DNA from: Streptomonospora wellingtoniae | GTDB taxonomy: Bacteria; Actinomycetota; Actinomycetes; Streptosporangiales; Streptosporangiaceae | DNA: 64,000 nt | Assembly: GCF_031845375.1 (NCBI RefSeq) | Contig: NZ_JAVREK010000005.1 | Location: forward strand, 124,001-188,000 | Direction of reading: 5' to 3' | Shown: positions 36,826 through 44,907 of the stretch, piece by piece | How positions within the stretch are numbered: position 1 is the first letter of the stretch | How the letters are laid out: each line of letters begins with the position of its first letter | The notes under the pieces: generated by a model | The model's input: only the letters and a program-made list of their open reading frames with translations | Databases searched by the model: none | Told to the model about the DNA's origin: nothing | Translations under genes and position numbers: made by a program

Positions 36826-38478
36826 ATGCCTGCGTGGATATCCCACGTGCCGTGGTGGGCGATCGCCGCGGCCGCGCTGGTGCTGGTGGTCGTCGCGATC
36901 TCCGGCCTGCGCGCCCTGCTCGCGCGGCGCGGCCCCCGCACCGACGCCTATTCCGGCCTGCACACCGGCTACCTCGTGGCCACCGCCCTCATCGCCACCG
37001 CCGCGCTGCTGCTCATCACCGTCGCCTTCACGATGAGCTACGCCGCGCTGTACGAGTCGGCGACCTGGCTGGAGGACACCCAGCTCACCGCGATCAACGG
37101 CGGCGACCTGCGGTTCCTGTTCCCGCTGGGCATCGACGCCGTCATCGTCTACTTCCTGGCGATGGACCTGGTCATGGAGTGGCAGGGCCGCCGCCACCCG
37201 CTGAACCGCTGGTCGGCCTACGGGCTGTCGGCGATCACCATCGTGCTCAACGTCTCCCAGGGCGAGGGGACCACCTCCTCCTACCTGGGCCACGCCGGGC
37301 CGCCGGTGGTCATCATCCTCATCGCCGAGGGCGTTGCCGCCTGGGTGCGCCACCTGGCCGGGCTCGCCCACGGCAAGGCCGCCGACCGCATCCCCGCCGG
37401 GCGCTGGATCGCCCATCCCCTCTCCACACTCAAGGTCGCCCGCCTCATGCTCGGGTCGGGCATCACCTCCTACCCCGACGCCCTGGAGCGCGAGCAGCAG
37501 CGCCAGCTCGCCTACGCGATGCTGCGCGAGCAGTACGCGCGCCGCTGGCGGCGCGCCACCCCGCGCCACCTGAAGTGGATGCTGGACAACGGCTACGACC
37601 TGCCTACCGCCTTCCGGATCATCCGCGCCATGACGGCCTCGCGGGTTGCGATGACCGCCGAGGAGGCCCGGGCGCTGCTGGGCGAGCCCGCCGGAGTGCC
37701 GGCGGCGCCGGCCGAGGGCCGTGCGCGGTGGCGAGCGGTGGCCGCTGCTGAGCAGGCCGGGGCCGTCAACGGCGCCTCGGCGAACGGTGCCGCACCGTCC
37801 GCGCCCACGGTCGGCGGCGGAGCGGACGATGCGGCGTCCAGACCCGCCGCCGGCGCCGACGCGGGTCGGGCGGCCGCGGCCGACCAGAGCGAGCGCGCCT
37901 ACACCCCGGTGTTCCAGGCTGCTCCCGGACCGTCGGCCGGCCCGGACGGGGCGCCCGAGGACGCTCCGGGCGGCCGCGCGTCCGCGCACAACGGTCGCGA
38001 AGCGGATACCGCGGCCCAGCAGCCGACCGCCTCCTCTGCAGGTCCGGGGTCCGAGCAGCCGGAGGAGGGCGGCCGGGCACCGGCGGCCGATGCCCCCGCG
38101 GCGCCCGGCGGCGACGGACCCGCCGGACTGCGCTTCACGCCCGAGCCCGCGGCCGAGCCCGAGCGGCAGCCGGAGCCCGCGGACGGGACCGGGCCCGCGC
38201 CGCCGTACGAGGAGCCCTCCCGCGAGTCCGCGCCGCGGCGCAGCACCAGCCCCCTCTCCCGCCCCAGCGCCCAGGAGCGCAAGCAGCAGGTCCGCAACCT
38301 CATGGAGACGGTCCCCGACATCACCGAGGACGAGATCGCGGGATACCTGGGTGTGAGCGCGCGGACCGTCCGCAAGTACCGCCACGAGATCCTGGCGACC
38401 GCCGCGAACGACGGCTACCGGGTCGAGGAGGGCGAGGACGGCCAGCCCCGGCTGGTGCACTCGGGCTACGGGGACTGA
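36826..38478 (+). CDS. DUF2637 membrane protein with C-terminal HTH
   Basis: The protein has 550 residues. Four TM segments lie in the first 180 residues (WWAIAAAALVLVVVAISGL, LVATALIATAALLLITVAF, FLFPLGIDAVIVYFLAMDLV, PPVVIILIAEGVAAWV), and the SAITIVLNVS region is typical of DUF2637. A conserved soluble segment around LKVARLMLGSGITSYPDAL to residue 275 follows, then a 190-residue low-complexity Ala/Pro/Glu linker. The last 80 residues hold a helix-turn-helix, PDITEDEIAGYLGVSARTVRKYRHEIL. DUF2637 proteins occur on actinomycete conjugative elements and phages as well as in chromosomes, where some carry replication-linked HTH domains. No transfer genes are nearby. Role is unknown. Confidence 0.8.
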   Translation: MPAWISHVPWWAIAAAALVLVVVAISGLRALLARRGPRTDAYSGLHTGYLVATALIATAALLLITVAFTMSYAALYESATWLEDTQLTAINGGDLRFLFPLGIDAVIVYFLAMDLVMEWQGRRHPLNRWSAYGLSAITIVLNVSQGEGTTSSYLGHAGPPVVIILIAEGVAAWVRHLAGLAHGKAADRIPAGRWIAHPLSTLKVARLMLGSGITSYPDALEREQQRQLAYAMLREQYARRWRRATPRHLKWMLDNGYDLPTAFRIIRAMTASRVAMTAEEARALLGEPAGVPAAPAEGRARWRAVAAAEQAGAVNGASANGAAPSAPTVGGGADDAASRPAAGADAGRAAAADQSERAYTPVFQAAPGPSAGPDGAPEDAPGGRASAHNGREADTAAQQPTASSAGPGSEQPEEGGRAPAADAPAAPGGDGPAGLRFTPEPAAEPERQPEPADGTGPAPPYEEPSRESAPRRSTSPLSRPSAQERKQQVRNLMETVPDITEDEIAGYLGVSARTVRKYRHEILATAANDGYRVEEGEDGQPRLVHSGYGD

Positions 38479-39008
38479 GCGGAGGCCCCGCCCGTTGCGG
38501 ACCGCGGCGCCCAGCCCCGGCCGCGCAGGTAGGCGGTGGCCGCGGGGCGGTACATCAGCACCAGCGCGACCGGCACCGCGGCGATGTGCAGGGTGCGGAG
38601 CACGACCACCGCGGTGAACTCCGGGGTCGGCGGCGGGAGCCCTTCCGCCGCTCCGCCGGCGAGCGCCCAGGAGAGCGGCTCGTAGACGAGACTGAGGGTG
38701 CCCGCGATCCCCAGGCCGAGCGCGAGTGCCGTCCGGGCCCAGCGCCGTCCCCGGTGGAACTCCGCCACCACCGCCAGCACGGCGGCGTAGACGGCTGCGC
38801 GCACGGCCAGACCCGGCAGCAGGTCCGGCCACGGCGCTCCGTCCGCCGCCGCGCCCGCGACGAAGACGGCGGCCTCGGTCGCACCCGCGGCGACCGCACC
38901 CGCCCATACCGCGGCCGCCGCCCGGACCGGCCGGGGCGCACGCGCACCCGGTCCGGCGTCCCCACCGCTCGCCCTCGGCGCCCCGCCGCCCGCTGCCGTG
39001 CGCACCAT
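38466..39008 (-). CDS. hypothetical membrane protein (four TM)
   Basis: The protein has 180 residues, convergent with the DUF2637 gene, and their 3' ends overlap by 13 bp. Hydrophobic segments are AAAVWAGAVAAGATEAAVFVAGAA, LLPGLAVRAAVYAAVLAVVAEF, TALALGLGIAGTLSLVYEPLSWAL and LRTLHIAAVPVALVLMY. A Gly/Arg-rich N-terminal tail precedes them. No family or catalytic motif is recognised. Confidence 0.6.
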   Translation of the reverse strand: MVRTAAGGGAPRASGGDAGPGARAPRPVRAAAAVWAGAVAAGATEAAVFVAGAAADGAPWPDLLPGLAVRAAVYAAVLAVVAEFHRGRRWARTALALGLGIAGTLSLVYEPLSWALAGGAAEGLPPPTPEFTAVVVLRTLHIAAVPVALVLMYRPAATAYLRGRGWAPRSATGGASAQSP

Positions 39009-39446
39009 GGTCCCGCCTCCCCTTTCGTCGTCGTCCTCCCCGGCAGTGCCGATTCTGTCCGAACGCCCCCGCCGCGTCCGGTGTGCGCGGACCCCTTTGT
39101 CCGCAGGGCCCCGCCCCTCCGCGCGCGGGGGTGCCAGGACCACCCCGGGGCGCGCGGTGCCCTACGTCCGGTGCCCGCGGGCGGGCGGGTGCCGGGAGAT
39201 CCTCACCACAGCCCGGGGCGGGCGGGTGCCGGGGCGGGAGTGCGGGCACCGGCCGTCGCGCACCGGCCGGGATGCCTCCGACTCCTGTCTGCCCGGTTCA
39301 GCGCGCCTGGACAGCCGCCGCGGCCGACCGGGCGCGCGCTCCCTCCACACAGCCGCCGCCACCGACCACCAAGGTAAGATTCGCTAACTCTGGCCTTTAG
39401 CAGAATCAAGTAGACCTAACCGTGCGTCGGCGATATCCCTTGAGCC
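39009..39446. other. 438-bp gap upstream of the EamA gene
   Basis: No gene is supported here. The last 80 bp turn AT-rich and contain the imperfect dyad GATTCGCTAA (39378-39387) / TTAGCAGAATC (39397-39407), about 40-70 bp before the EamA start. That dyad is a candidate operator or promoter element. Confidence 0.4.
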
Positions 39447-40442
39447 ATGAGCCTGCATCCCGACCGGCGCGGTACCGCCGAAGCGGCCGGCGAACCACCT
39501 GGCGGCCGCACCGCCCCGCCCTCCGCCATCGGGGATGCGCCGGGGCGGCCCGCGCTCGGCTGGCGGGCGAAGTTCCTGCTGCTCGCGCTGGTCTGGGGTA
39601 CCAGCTTCATGTTCATCGGCATCGCCGGCCAGTACCTGGCGCCCATCCAGATCACGCTCGGCCGCATGGTCGCCGGCCTGATCCCGCTGGCCGGCGTCGT
39701 ACTGCTCAGCGGCGGCCGCCTGCCGCGCGGCGGACGGATCTGGTTCCACCTCTCGGTGACCGCCCTGATCATCAACCTCGTGCCGTTCACCCTCTTCGGC
39801 TACGCCGGCCAGCTCATCCCTTCGGCGGTGAACGGCATCTGCAACGCCGCGACGCCGCTCTTCGTGCTCCTGTTCTCGCTGCTGCTGCTCCCCGACGAGC
39901 GCCCGACACGGGTGCGACTGGCCGGGCTGGCCGTCGGCTTCGCGGGAGTCCTCGTCGTGTTCGGCGTGTGGACGGGACTCGCCGGAGCGAGCGCCGCCGG
40001 CATGCTGATGGCGGTCGGCGCCACGGTCGGATACGGGATCGGCACCCCCTACCTGCGGCGCTTCGTGGCGGGCAGCGGATACTCGTCGCTGGAGCTGGTC
40101 ACGGCGCAGTTGCTCACGGGCTCGGTGCAGATCGCGATCGCCGCGCTGCTGTTCACCGACGCTCCCGCGCAGCTGCCGCTGCATGCCGCGGGCGCCGTGG
40201 CGTGCCTGGGCGCACTGGGCACCGGCGTCGCGTTCGTGCTGCAGTACGGGGTCATCCGCGAGGCGGGGGCGACGGTGGCCTCCACGGTGACCTACGTGGC
40301 CCCGGTCGTCGCCATCGGCGCGGGCGTGCTGCTGATGGGCGAGCGGCTGGCCTGGAACGAGCCTCTCGGCGCCCTGATCGTCATCGCGGGCGCCGCGCTG
40401 GCCCGGTACCGGCACGGGTCCGCGGCGCGGCGGCGCGGCTGA
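39447..40442 (+). CDS. EamA/RhaT-family (DMT) transporter
   Basis: The protein has 331 residues and ten TM segments in two EamA repeats. The first begins LLLALVWGTSFMFIGIAGQYLAPIQ and the second GMLMAVGATVGYGIGTPYLRRF. A 40-residue disordered, Pro-rich N-terminus precedes the first TM. DMT carriers export amino acids, sugars or small metabolites; the substrate here is unknown. Repeat copy C lies 18 bp after its stop, between it and the convergent permease gene. Confidence 0.9.
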   Translation: MSLHPDRRGTAEAAGEPPGGRTAPPSAIGDAPGRPALGWRAKFLLLALVWGTSFMFIGIAGQYLAPIQITLGRMVAGLIPLAGVVLLSGGRLPRGGRIWFHLSVTALIINLVPFTLFGYAGQLIPSAVNGICNAATPLFVLLFSLLLLPDERPTRVRLAGLAVGFAGVLVVFGVWTGLAGASAAGMLMAVGATVGYGIGTPYLRRFVAGSGYSSLELVTAQLLTGSVQIAIAALLFTDAPAQLPLHAAGAVACLGALGTGVAFVLQYGVIREAGATVASTVTYVAPVVAIGAGVLLMGERLAWNEPLGALIVIAGAALARYRHGSAARRRG

Positions 40443-40460
40443 CGTCGGCATACCACCGCC

Positions 40461-40515
40461 GAGCTTGTAGCCGTCGCGAACGGAGATCGCTTTCCTTCAC
40501 GATGGATACGAGCTC
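40461..40515. repeat. dispersed inverted repeat, copy C (degenerate arms)
   Basis: The left arm GAGCTTGTAGCCGTCG (40461-40476) and right arm CGATGGATACGAGCTC (40500-40515) flank a 23-nt loop, the same length as in copies A and D. The loop end CGCTTTCCTTCA is identical to copy A. Arms differ from copy A at several positions but remain mostly paired. It lies between two convergent genes. Confidence 0.8.
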
Positions 40516-40573
40516 GGCGGGGTTCGCGGTCCGGGCGGCGGCCGCCGCGCCGGGGCGGCGGCCGCCGGTCGGC

Positions 40574-41938
40574 TCAGAGCAGGTACAGCCACACGGTCAG
40601 GACCAGGCCCGCGACGGCGACCGCCCAGGTATAGGGGATGGTCGAGAGCATGGAGCGCTCCGGGCGGACCCCGGCGTACTGTGCGCTCCAGACGGTCTGG
40701 GTGCTGGTCGGGTCGGAGACGCCGAGGACCTGGCCGTAGGACGCCATCAGGCCCAGGACCGCCGGCGGCGGGTAGATGCCGCCGGAGATCAGCACGCCCG
40801 CCACACCGGCGCCCAGGCCGAAGATGTTCATCGGGCCGCGGTAGAGGCACAGCGGCACCAGCACCGCGAACACGGCGACGAACAGCAGCGGCCCGCTCGG
40901 GCTAATCGCGGTGACCACCGGGCTGAGGGCCTCGACTGCGCCGGGCAGGTTGACCGCCGCGAGCAGCATGCCGATCGCGATGAACAGCACGATCGGTGGC
41001 GCCGCCACGTCGAAGGAGCGGTAGAGCGTACGCAGCGCCGTCGATGCCATCTCCCGCCAGCGCACCGCGGTGACCAGCGCGAAAAGCAGCCCGGTCAGCA
41101 GCGCCGGGACAATGGGGACCTCCAGGCCCAGGGCGAGCGCGATCGGCACGACGGGGGTGAGCAGCGCGTACCAGGGGGCGTCGCCTCGGCGTTCGCGGCG
41201 GCGGGCCGCGCGGGCGAGGACGCCGGGGCGCTCCCCGCCGCCGGACTCCGAGCCGCTCGCACCGCCGGAGCCCGCATCTCCCCCGCCGCCCGCGGGGACG
41301 CGCACCGCCCAGGTGTGGCGGGCGCCGCGGCGGCGCATCTCGATCAGGATGTAGGCCAAACCGCCCGCCACCGCGATCGGGAACATGCGCAGCTGGAAGT
41401 GCTGCACCGTCGAGACGGGGACCCCGATGGCGTCGGACAGGAACTGCCAGTTGATCAGCTCCAGGGGAAGCCCCGCCGCGATGCCCACCAGCACCGTTCC
41501 CGCCGCCACGGTCGGCGGCACGCCCACGGCGATCATCGCGGGAATGCCCACCACGCCGGCGAGCATCGCCGCCGGAGCGGAACCGGTGATGCTGCCGCAC
41601 ATGATCGCCACGACGAACACGCCGACCGCCACCACCGACGGCCGCTCGCCGCCGAACTCCACGATCTTGCGGACGAGCGTGGAGGCGATGCCGGTCTCCG
41701 ACATCAGCGTTCCCAGCCAGCAGCCGAGCAGGATGGCGACCATGGTGGACGCCAGCATCGGTGCGCCCTCCTGCAGGACGGTGCCGGCGACGCTGCCTTC
41801 GTCGCCCATCAGCGGCGCGCCCGCGATGAGGGCGATGGCCACGGACAGCAGGACGAGGGCGAAGGCGGTCGGCAGGCGGCGCGTGAGCATGAGCCCCACG
41901 CCCACCGCCATCACCGCGAGAATCGCGAACGCGGTCAT
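40574..41938 (-). CDS. secondary transporter of the ion-transporter superfamily (GntP/CitMHS-like)
   Basis: The protein has 454 residues and about eleven TM segments. It begins FAILAVMAVGVGLMLTRRLPTAFALVLLSVAI, and the paired re-entrant regions are suggested by STMVAILLGCWLGTLMSETG plus CGSITGSAPAAMLAG in the first half and PLCLYRGPMNIFGLGAG in the second. A hydrophilic Gly/Ser loop of about 60 residues splits the halves. Such permeases import organic acids. It is the last gene of the HyuA operon and overlaps the HExxH gene by 4 bp, so it probably imports the substrate of that pathway. Confidence 0.75.
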   Translation of the reverse strand: MTAFAILAVMAVGVGLMLTRRLPTAFALVLLSVAIALIAGAPLMGDEGSVAGTVLQEGAPMLASTMVAILLGCWLGTLMSETGIASTLVRKIVEFGGERPSVVAVGVFVVAIMCGSITGSAPAAMLAGVVGIPAMIAVGVPPTVAAGTVLVGIAAGLPLELINWQFLSDAIGVPVSTVQHFQLRMFPIAVAGGLAYILIEMRRRGARHTWAVRVPAGGGGDAGSGGASGSESGGGERPGVLARAARRRERRGDAPWYALLTPVVPIALALGLEVPIVPALLTGLLFALVTAVRWREMASTALRTLYRSFDVAAPPIVLFIAIGMLLAAVNLPGAVEALSPVVTAISPSGPLLFVAVFAVLVPLCLYRGPMNIFGLGAGVAGVLISGGIYPPPAVLGLMASYGQVLGVSDPTSTQTVWSAQYAGVRPERSMLSTIPYTWAVAVAGLVLTVWLYLL

Positions 41939-42633
41939 GCTGGACCTCCGGGGGAGAGTACGGGTGCCGTGGCCGGCGGGACCGGCGGTCCGGCGTGGGC
42001 GAGGGTCGCGGCGACGGCCGCGGTGAGCAGCAGTGGGCTGCGCCGCATACCGCCGCGCCGGTGGGCGTAGGCGTGCGCGGCGATCTCGTCCGCGCCGACC
42101 ACGTGCCCGCGGATGCGCAGGCGCCCCCACGCGGCCGCCGAGTGGCCGAGCCGGCGGCGCAGCTCGCGGCCGCGGGGGCCGTGCAGCAGCCGGTGCGCGC
42201 GCTCGTGGTGCAGGGCCGCCGCGCGGACGGCCTCTCGCGGGAAGTCCGCCGCCCAGCCCGCGGCCTCGGCGACGCCGTGGGCGTAGTCGAGTGCGTCGGT
42301 GTAGAGCACGATCACGCCGCCGCGTGCCCGCCGCCGGTACTCGGCGAGCAGCACCTCGTCGCGGCGGAGCCCACCGGTGCACTCGGTAACGCGGGGTTCG
42401 GCGCCGCACAGGGCGTCGGCACCGTCGGTCTCGGCGTCCGCGGTCTCGGCGCCGACCGCGATGGCGGTGCGCGCCCATGCGCGCAGTCGGCCGGGGCCGC
42501 GCCCCTCGTGCGTGGGCGCGGCCGCGAGCAGGCGGGCACCCAGGTCGGCGTCGTCGAGTGCGGCGAGCTCCGCGTAGCGCTCGACCGGGGCGAAGCGGCC
42601 CGATACGGCCCCGCCGGGCGTCGGCGCGCTCAC
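41935..42633 (-). CDS. hypothetical protein with HExxH motif in HyuA operon
   Basis: The protein has 232 residues and starts at GTG 42633, overlapping the HyuA stop by 4 bp. A zincin-type HERAH motif lies at 143-147 (HHERAHRLL), with a possible third ligand E183 in ADEIAAHAYA 36 residues on. Before it, GGVIVLYTDALDYAHGVAEAAGW has a regular alpha/beta look. No family is recognised. It could be a metal-dependent hydrolase or amidase that works with HyuA, or a non-catalytic protein in which the motif is chance. Its strict coupling to HyuA and the permease argues for a shared pathway. Confidence 0.6.
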   Translation of the reverse strand: MSAPTPGGAVSGRFAPVERYAELAALDDADLGARLLAAAPTHEGRGPGRLRAWARTAIAVGAETADAETDGADALCGAEPRVTECTGGLRRDEVLLAEYRRRARGGVIVLYTDALDYAHGVAEAAGWAADFPREAVRAAALHHERAHRLLHGPRGRELRRRLGHSAAAWGRLRIRGHVVGADEIAAHAYAHRRGGMRRSPLLLTAAVAATLAHAGPPVPPATAPVLSPGGPA

Positions 42634-44840
42634 CGCCGCTCCTCCATGATCGCGACCAGTTCCTCGCCGGGCATGCGTCCGCCGGTCTCGGTCGCGGCCA
42701 GAGCGAGCAGGTGGCCGGGGTCCAGCACACCGGAGAGGTCCACCAGCTTGGGCCCAAGCAGCAGCCACACGGCCGGGGCGCGGGAACCGCCGTCTCCGTA
42801 GGAGGTGCGCTCCGCCACCAGCTCCTTCAGCCGCGCGTCGGCAACGCCCGCGGCCATGGTGTCGACGCGGGCGTCGGCGCTGTGCAGCCGAACCACACCC
42901 TCGGCGTCGACCACGCGGACGCGGGTGCGCTCGCGGGCGAAGCGGCGCACCGGACCGGAGGGCCGCCGGGTGTGGCCGAGCACGCGGTACTGGGCGGTCG
43001 CGGCCAGCTCGCGCACCTCCTCGGGCGGTGCTCCGAGGCTGGCGGCCGCCGTTCGGCGGGCCTGCTCGGGCCCGAGAGCCTCGGCGCGGTCCTTGGTTCG
43101 CAGCTCGGTGGCGCCGGTCGCCACCGCCGAGACGAGGTTGCGCTGGGGGTCCACGGTCACGTCCACCTCGACCGCGGCGGGGTCGGCCCCCTGCCGCAGG
43201 ACTGCCTGCTCGGCCTCGGTGCGCACCGCCAGGACGTCGCCGTGGCCGGCGCCGGGGATGATGCGCTCCACCGACTCCCGCACCAGCGCCAGTGCCACGC
43301 CCAGCGGGCTGATGACCTCGCTGTGCGCGGCGATGCGCGCGTCGAGGCGCATGCGCGCACCCAGATAGGGGGTGACCGTCGCCGCACCTCCGCCCCCGCC
43401 CACCAGGGTGCACACGTCCCGGTCGAGGTCGTGTTCGGAGATCAGCCCGGCCACCGCGGTGTCGATGCGGTCGGTCGCCTGCTGCAGGACGGCGCGGGCG
43501 GCGTTGTCGGTGTCGGTTCCCAGCTCCCGGGCCAGCGGCTCCAGCGCGGCGTGCGCGGCAGCGGGGTCGGCGCGCGCGTAGTCGTCCTCGCCGACCAGGG
43601 ATGCGGCATTCGCCGCGCAGGTGAGGGTGAGGGCGTACCGCCCGCCGGCGCCTTCGACGACGGCGTAGTCGGCGGGATCGCCCTCGCGCGGGCTCATCCG
43701 GACGATCCGCGCGTCGCGCAGGTCTCCGGGTTCGGCGAAGCAGGCGTAGGGAAGCCCGGCGATGTGTGCGCTGCGCGGCCCCACGTCGGTGACCTTGGCG
43801 CCACCGCCGCGCGCCGCTCCCAGCCGCACCAGCGATCCGCCGCCGATGCCGACCGTGCGCACGTCCAACGCCGACAGATAGGTCTCCTTGCCGCCCAGGC
43901 GGGCGTGCCGGATCTGCACCCGGCCGCGCCGGATGACGCTGATGTCGGTGGAGGTGCCGCCGGTTTCCAGGAACACGCCCTCGCTGACCTTCTCGCCCAT
44001 CAGCGCGCCGGCCACGCCGGCCGCGGGTCCGGAGAGCACGGTCAGCAGGGGCCGCGAACGCATCTCCGCCAGCGACATCACCCCTCCGTCGCAGCGCATC
44101 ACCATCAGCGGAGCGCTGACCCCGGCCTTCGTGATACTGCGCTCGACCAGGTCGGCGGTCTCCAGCATGCGCGGCATCACTCCCGCGTTGAGGACCGCGG
44201 TTCGGGCGCGCTTGCCGAGCCCGTAGAGCTGGGTGATCTCGTGGGTCGCTGTGACGGGCACGCCCGCGTCGGCGGCCGCGGCGGCCACCGCGTCCTCGCC
44301 CTCGGGGGCGTCGACGCTGAAGGGTTCGACCGCCACGAGCACATCGGCGCCCTCCTCACGCAGCCGGTGGACGGCGGTGCGGGCCGCGCCGGGCCGCTCG
44401 GGGTGCTTGAGGCCGGCGTAGCGGATGGGCAGCGGTCGACCGGAGTCGAGCCTGAGCCGGCCCAGGGACCGCAGCCGCCCGGTGGCGAAGGCGTCGTAGC
44501 CGGAGCCGATCCCCACGATTCCGACCGTCGCGACATCGCCTTCCAGCAGCGCATTGGTGGCCTGGGTGGTGCCGTGGGCGAGGAAGGTCACGTCGTCTGC
44601 GCTGACGCCGATGTCGGCGAGCAGGCGCTCCAGCGCGGCCATGATGCCGTGGGCGACGCCGTCGGCGTGGTCGTGGCTGGTGGGCACCTTGGCCTGGCCG
44701 AGCAGCTCGAAGGTGCGGGCGCTCACGGCGACGGCGTCGGTGAAGGTGCCGCCGACGTCGATGCCGATCCGCACGGCAGCGCCGGCGGATCCGTCGGGGC
44801 CGGGCGGGGGGTCGGACGGGGGATGGAGTCGGGGAGTCAT
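42630..44840 (-). CDS. hydantoinase/oxoprolinase family protein (HyuA subunit type)
   Basis: The protein has 736 residues. The ASKHA-fold start RIGIDVGGTFTDAVAVS is the phosphate-binding loop, then THAQTTNALL-like sequence (FLAHGTTQATNALLEG), GIGSGYDAF, LSGPAAGVAGAL and GGTSTDISVIRRGR. It matches HyuA (ATP-dependent 5-oxoprolinase / N-methylhydantoinase A). The usual HyuB partner gene is absent, so it may act alone or with the HExxH protein. Alternatives include acetone or acetophenone carboxylase subunits, which need extra subunits also not seen. The start ATG 44840 was chosen over an earlier frame that lacks similarity. It lies between an FAD oxidoreductase and a permease under LacI control. 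Confidence 0.88.
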   Translation of the reverse strand: MTPRLHPPSDPPPGPDGSAGAAVRIGIDVGGTFTDAVAVSARTFELLGQAKVPTSHDHADGVAHGIMAALERLLADIGVSADDVTFLAHGTTQATNALLEGDVATVGIVGIGSGYDAFATGRLRSLGRLRLDSGRPLPIRYAGLKHPERPGAARTAVHRLREEGADVLVAVEPFSVDAPEGEDAVAAAAADAGVPVTATHEITQLYGLGKRARTAVLNAGVMPRMLETADLVERSITKAGVSAPLMVMRCDGGVMSLAEMRSRPLLTVLSGPAAGVAGALMGEKVSEGVFLETGGTSTDISVIRRGRVQIRHARLGGKETYLSALDVRTVGIGGGSLVRLGAARGGGAKVTDVGPRSAHIAGLPYACFAEPGDLRDARIVRMSPREGDPADYAVVEGAGGRYALTLTCAANAASLVGEDDYARADPAAAHAALEPLARELGTDTDNAARAVLQQATDRIDTAVAGLISEHDLDRDVCTLVGGGGGAATVTPYLGARMRLDARIAAHSEVISPLGVALALVRESVERIIPGAGHGDVLAVRTEAEQAVLRQGADPAAVEVDVTVDPQRNLVSAVATGATELRTKDRAEALGPEQARRTAAASLGAPPEEVRELAATAQYRVLGHTRRPSGPVRRFARERTRVRVVDAEGVVRLHSADARVDTMAAGVADARLKELVAERTSYGDGGSRAPAVWLLLGPKLVDLSGVLDPGHLLALAATETGGRMPGEELVAIMEERR

Positions 44841-44907
44841 ATCCGCACCTTTCGTAGCGCGGGGATGGGTATGTGGCGGAGGGCCGCGCGCGGCGGCCCG
44901 GGGGCGG

